7,741 bases of DNA from a bacterium UBA3756 (GTDB lineage Bacteria > Bacteroidota > Bacteroidia > Bacteroidales > Bacteroidaceae): assembly GCA_002371695.1 (NCBI GenBank), contig DFGG01000007.1, positions 1 through 7,741 on the forward strand. The letters are read 5' to 3'. Shown piece by piece: positions 6,383 through 7,741 of the stretch. Position numbers and translations under genes: made by a program. Under the pieces are notes generated by a model. It did not search any database. It worked only from the letters and a program-made list of their open reading frames with translations, and had not been told where the DNA came from. Positions within the stretch are counted from its first letter, which is position 1, and the number at the start of each line of letters is the position of its first letter.

Positions 6383-7741
6383 TGCCTTTCTCCAGCAACA
6401 AATCCCGTTCCTTCGCGAGAATGCCAAGCGGCGTATCATCCGACTCTTTCAGATAGCGATGGAAACAGTCGGCAGCATCATCGACATGACCTCTGAGCCA
6501 CAGACAATAGCCATAGTTGAGTAAGTCTTCCGGTGCAGGATTGCCACCCAGCAGAGTGCCGTAGATCCGATCAGCCTGTTCGAACTTATCATCACAGGTA
6601 AGCGTCCATGCCAGCACACGATTGACATGTTGATCGTCTGGCATTTCATAGTTCAGGCGATAGAGATCTTTCTGAGCGTCAGCAAAACGTTTCAATTTCG
6701 AAAGACAAACAGCACGGTTTAACAGGTAATTACGCTTACCAGGCTGAATCGTCAACAACCGATCATATATTCCTAATGCCTCTTCATAGTTTTCCATTCT
6801 GAAAAGAGCACGTGCATACCCAAGCAAGGCGCGCTCGCTATCGGGTTGAAACTCCAGGGCTTTCTGATAAAAATATCGGTCTGTCAACTCCTCTCCTTCA
6901 AACTGGAAATAGCCATGCTGCACCAAATAGCCAGCCATCATGTAATAACGGAAATCCCGACGGGCCTCGCCACAATTTTCCAAAACCATTCCAGCCTCTT
7001 CATACAACTTCTGCTTGATCATGAAAGCAGCAACCTCGTTGAAATAGGGTTCCAGATGGGTTCGCATAAAGGCAGGATGCGCCATGAAGATATAATCTGC
7101 ACTTTCTCTATCGAAAGGATCGTAGAAATCGCCCCGCTTGGGATAAATACGATAAAACCGATAGATATCTTGCAGATACATACGCCGTATATAGGCAGCA
7201 CTGCGACTTTCCTCCTGCATCACTTCGGTTACAGCAGCCTCGCCAGCCTCCATCATTTGGCGCAACTGCTCTGGTATTCTCTCCATCACCTGCGAGAAAG
7301 CGAGGAGGAAGGAGTATTTGTCACTATTGCAAAAGGGACCAACACTAACTATAGTCTGCAGAAAACGGTTTTTCTGGAATCTCTCCATCAATTCGCTGAT
7401 GCCGGGATGGTCAGTATAGTAAGGCACAAACCAGTTGCATATATCCTGGAAAAAGGAGAACCGCTTCATCTGCGAGAAACCACCGAAGTAGATATCAGAG
7501 CCCTGTTTCTGCATCTGCTGCATCTTCTGGAAGCTCTCCTCCATCTGTTCCATACGGCGCTCCTCTGCGTCAGGATGCAATATATCCTCTAAAGAATCTT
7601 CCTCTATCTCCTCAATACCATGACGAGTCACCCGGAAATTGCTGTTCTTCAAGAGATCGGGCATGATGTCCTTCTGTATCGTTTGGTTGTCCTTCTCTGC
7701 ATTAATACAGAAAATAATCTGTTCCTGCAGCTGCACCAATT
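6342..7741 (-). CDS. TPR-repeat protein, N-terminus outside the window
   Basis: The frame is open to the right edge, and the only start candidate there is a TTG at 7739, so the N-terminus is probably missing. At least 465 residues are visible, numbered from that TTG codon. A Met/Gln/Glu-rich, probably coiled-coil stretch lies at about 58-80. An uncharacterised helical region follows (about 85-260), containing FFQDICNWFVPYY and HPAFMRTHLEPYFNE. Tandem TPR-like helical pairs occupy about 265-434; the clearest is at 301-334 (ALLGYARALFRMENYEEALG). No signal peptide or membrane helix is seen in the visible part. TPR domains are protein-binding scaffolds; the partner cannot be inferred. Proteins of this kind are often annotated only as hypothetical TPR proteins in Bacteroidales. 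The gene converges on the acyltransferase gene and overlaps its last 41 bp, so it belongs to a different transcription unit. Confidence 0.85.
   Translation of the reverse strand, partial: LVQLQEQIIFCINAEKDNQTIQKDIMPDLLKNSNFRVTRHGIEEIEEDSLEDILHPDAEERRMEQMEESFQKMQQMQKQGSDIYFGGFSQMKRFSFFQDICNWFVPYYTDHPGISELMERFQKNRFLQTIVSVGPFCNSDKYSFLLAFSQVMERIPEQLRQMMEAGEAAVTEVMQEESRSAAYIRRMYLQDIYRFYRIYPKRGDFYDPFDRESADYIFMAHPAFMRTHLEPYFNEVAAFMIKQKLYEEAGMVLENCGEARRDFRYYMMAGYLVQHGYFQFEGEELTDRYFYQKALEFQPDSERALLGYARALFRMENYEEALGIYDRLLTIQPGKRNYLLNRAVCLSKLKRFADAQKDLYRLNYEMPDDQHVNRVLAWTLTCDDKFEQADRIYGTLLGGNPAPEDLLNYGYCLWLRGHVDDAADCFHRYLKESDDTPLGILAKERDLLLEKGITEAEMQLMLYIL
6353..6388. terminator. Possible bidirectional hairpin in the convergent overlap
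   Basis: AAAGCATCA (6353-6361) can pair with TGATGCCTTT (6380-6389 region) with one bulged C, and CTG/CAG (6363-6365 with 6377-6379) can extend the stem after a bulge. On the minus strand the stem is followed by TTTATATT, which is T-rich; on the plus strand it is followed only by TTTCTCC. It lies within the final codons of both converging genes. Stability was judged by eye, and the T-tracts are weak. Confidence 0.3.

Noticed and set aside
6846..7592. A 248-codon open frame on the plus strand opposite the TPR gene
   Set aside because: It lies wholly antisense to a frame with clear TPR helices, and its own translation shows no domain, signal peptide or normal composition.

Overview
The window looks like chromosomal DNA from a member of the Bacteroidales, most likely Prevotella-like. 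The evidence is a giant periplasmic-propeller/AraC regulator of the hybrid two-component (HTCS) type, A-rich leaders without clear Shine-Dalgarno sites, signal peptides ending in A|Q, and short purine-rich tandem repeats at gene starts. The genus is an inference; the phylum-level call is firm.

Layout. Positions 1-68 hold an 8-bp tandem repeat and the leader of the first gene. 69-3875 (+) encodes a 1268-residue HTCS-like regulator: signal peptide, about 14 propeller blades, Y_Y_Y domain, one membrane helix, dimerisation helices, receiver domain, long acidic linker and AraC DNA-binding domain. 3926-5170 (+) encodes an exported phospholipase D/cardiolipin-synthase-like enzyme with two intact HKD motifs. 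5174-6382 (+) encodes a multi-pass acyltransferase-3 family protein, starting two codons after the previous stop and in the same frame. 6342-7741 (-) encodes the C-terminal part of a TPR protein that runs off the right edge. Its tail overlaps the acyltransferase tail by 41 bp.

How the genes may work together. The phospholipase-D-like and acyltransferase genes are almost certainly one transcription unit and both point to envelope lipid or glycan modification. The regulator lies just upstream on the same strand and could control them or be co-transcribed with them. No SusC/SusD pair or glycoside hydrolase, the usual HTCS targets, is in the window.

The most notable point is that the regulator has lost its phosphorelay chemistry. 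The histidine of the kinase H-box is aspartate, the ATP-binding kinase domain is absent, and the receiver phospho-acceptor aspartate is lysine. The sensing and DNA-binding ends look intact. It therefore reads as a membrane-spanning regulator that would have to signal by conformation rather than by phosphate. A second theme is short tandem repeats at gene starts and inside coding regions, including eight in-frame 9-bp units in the acyltransferase and a 7-bp repeat that encodes part of the phospholipase signal peptide.
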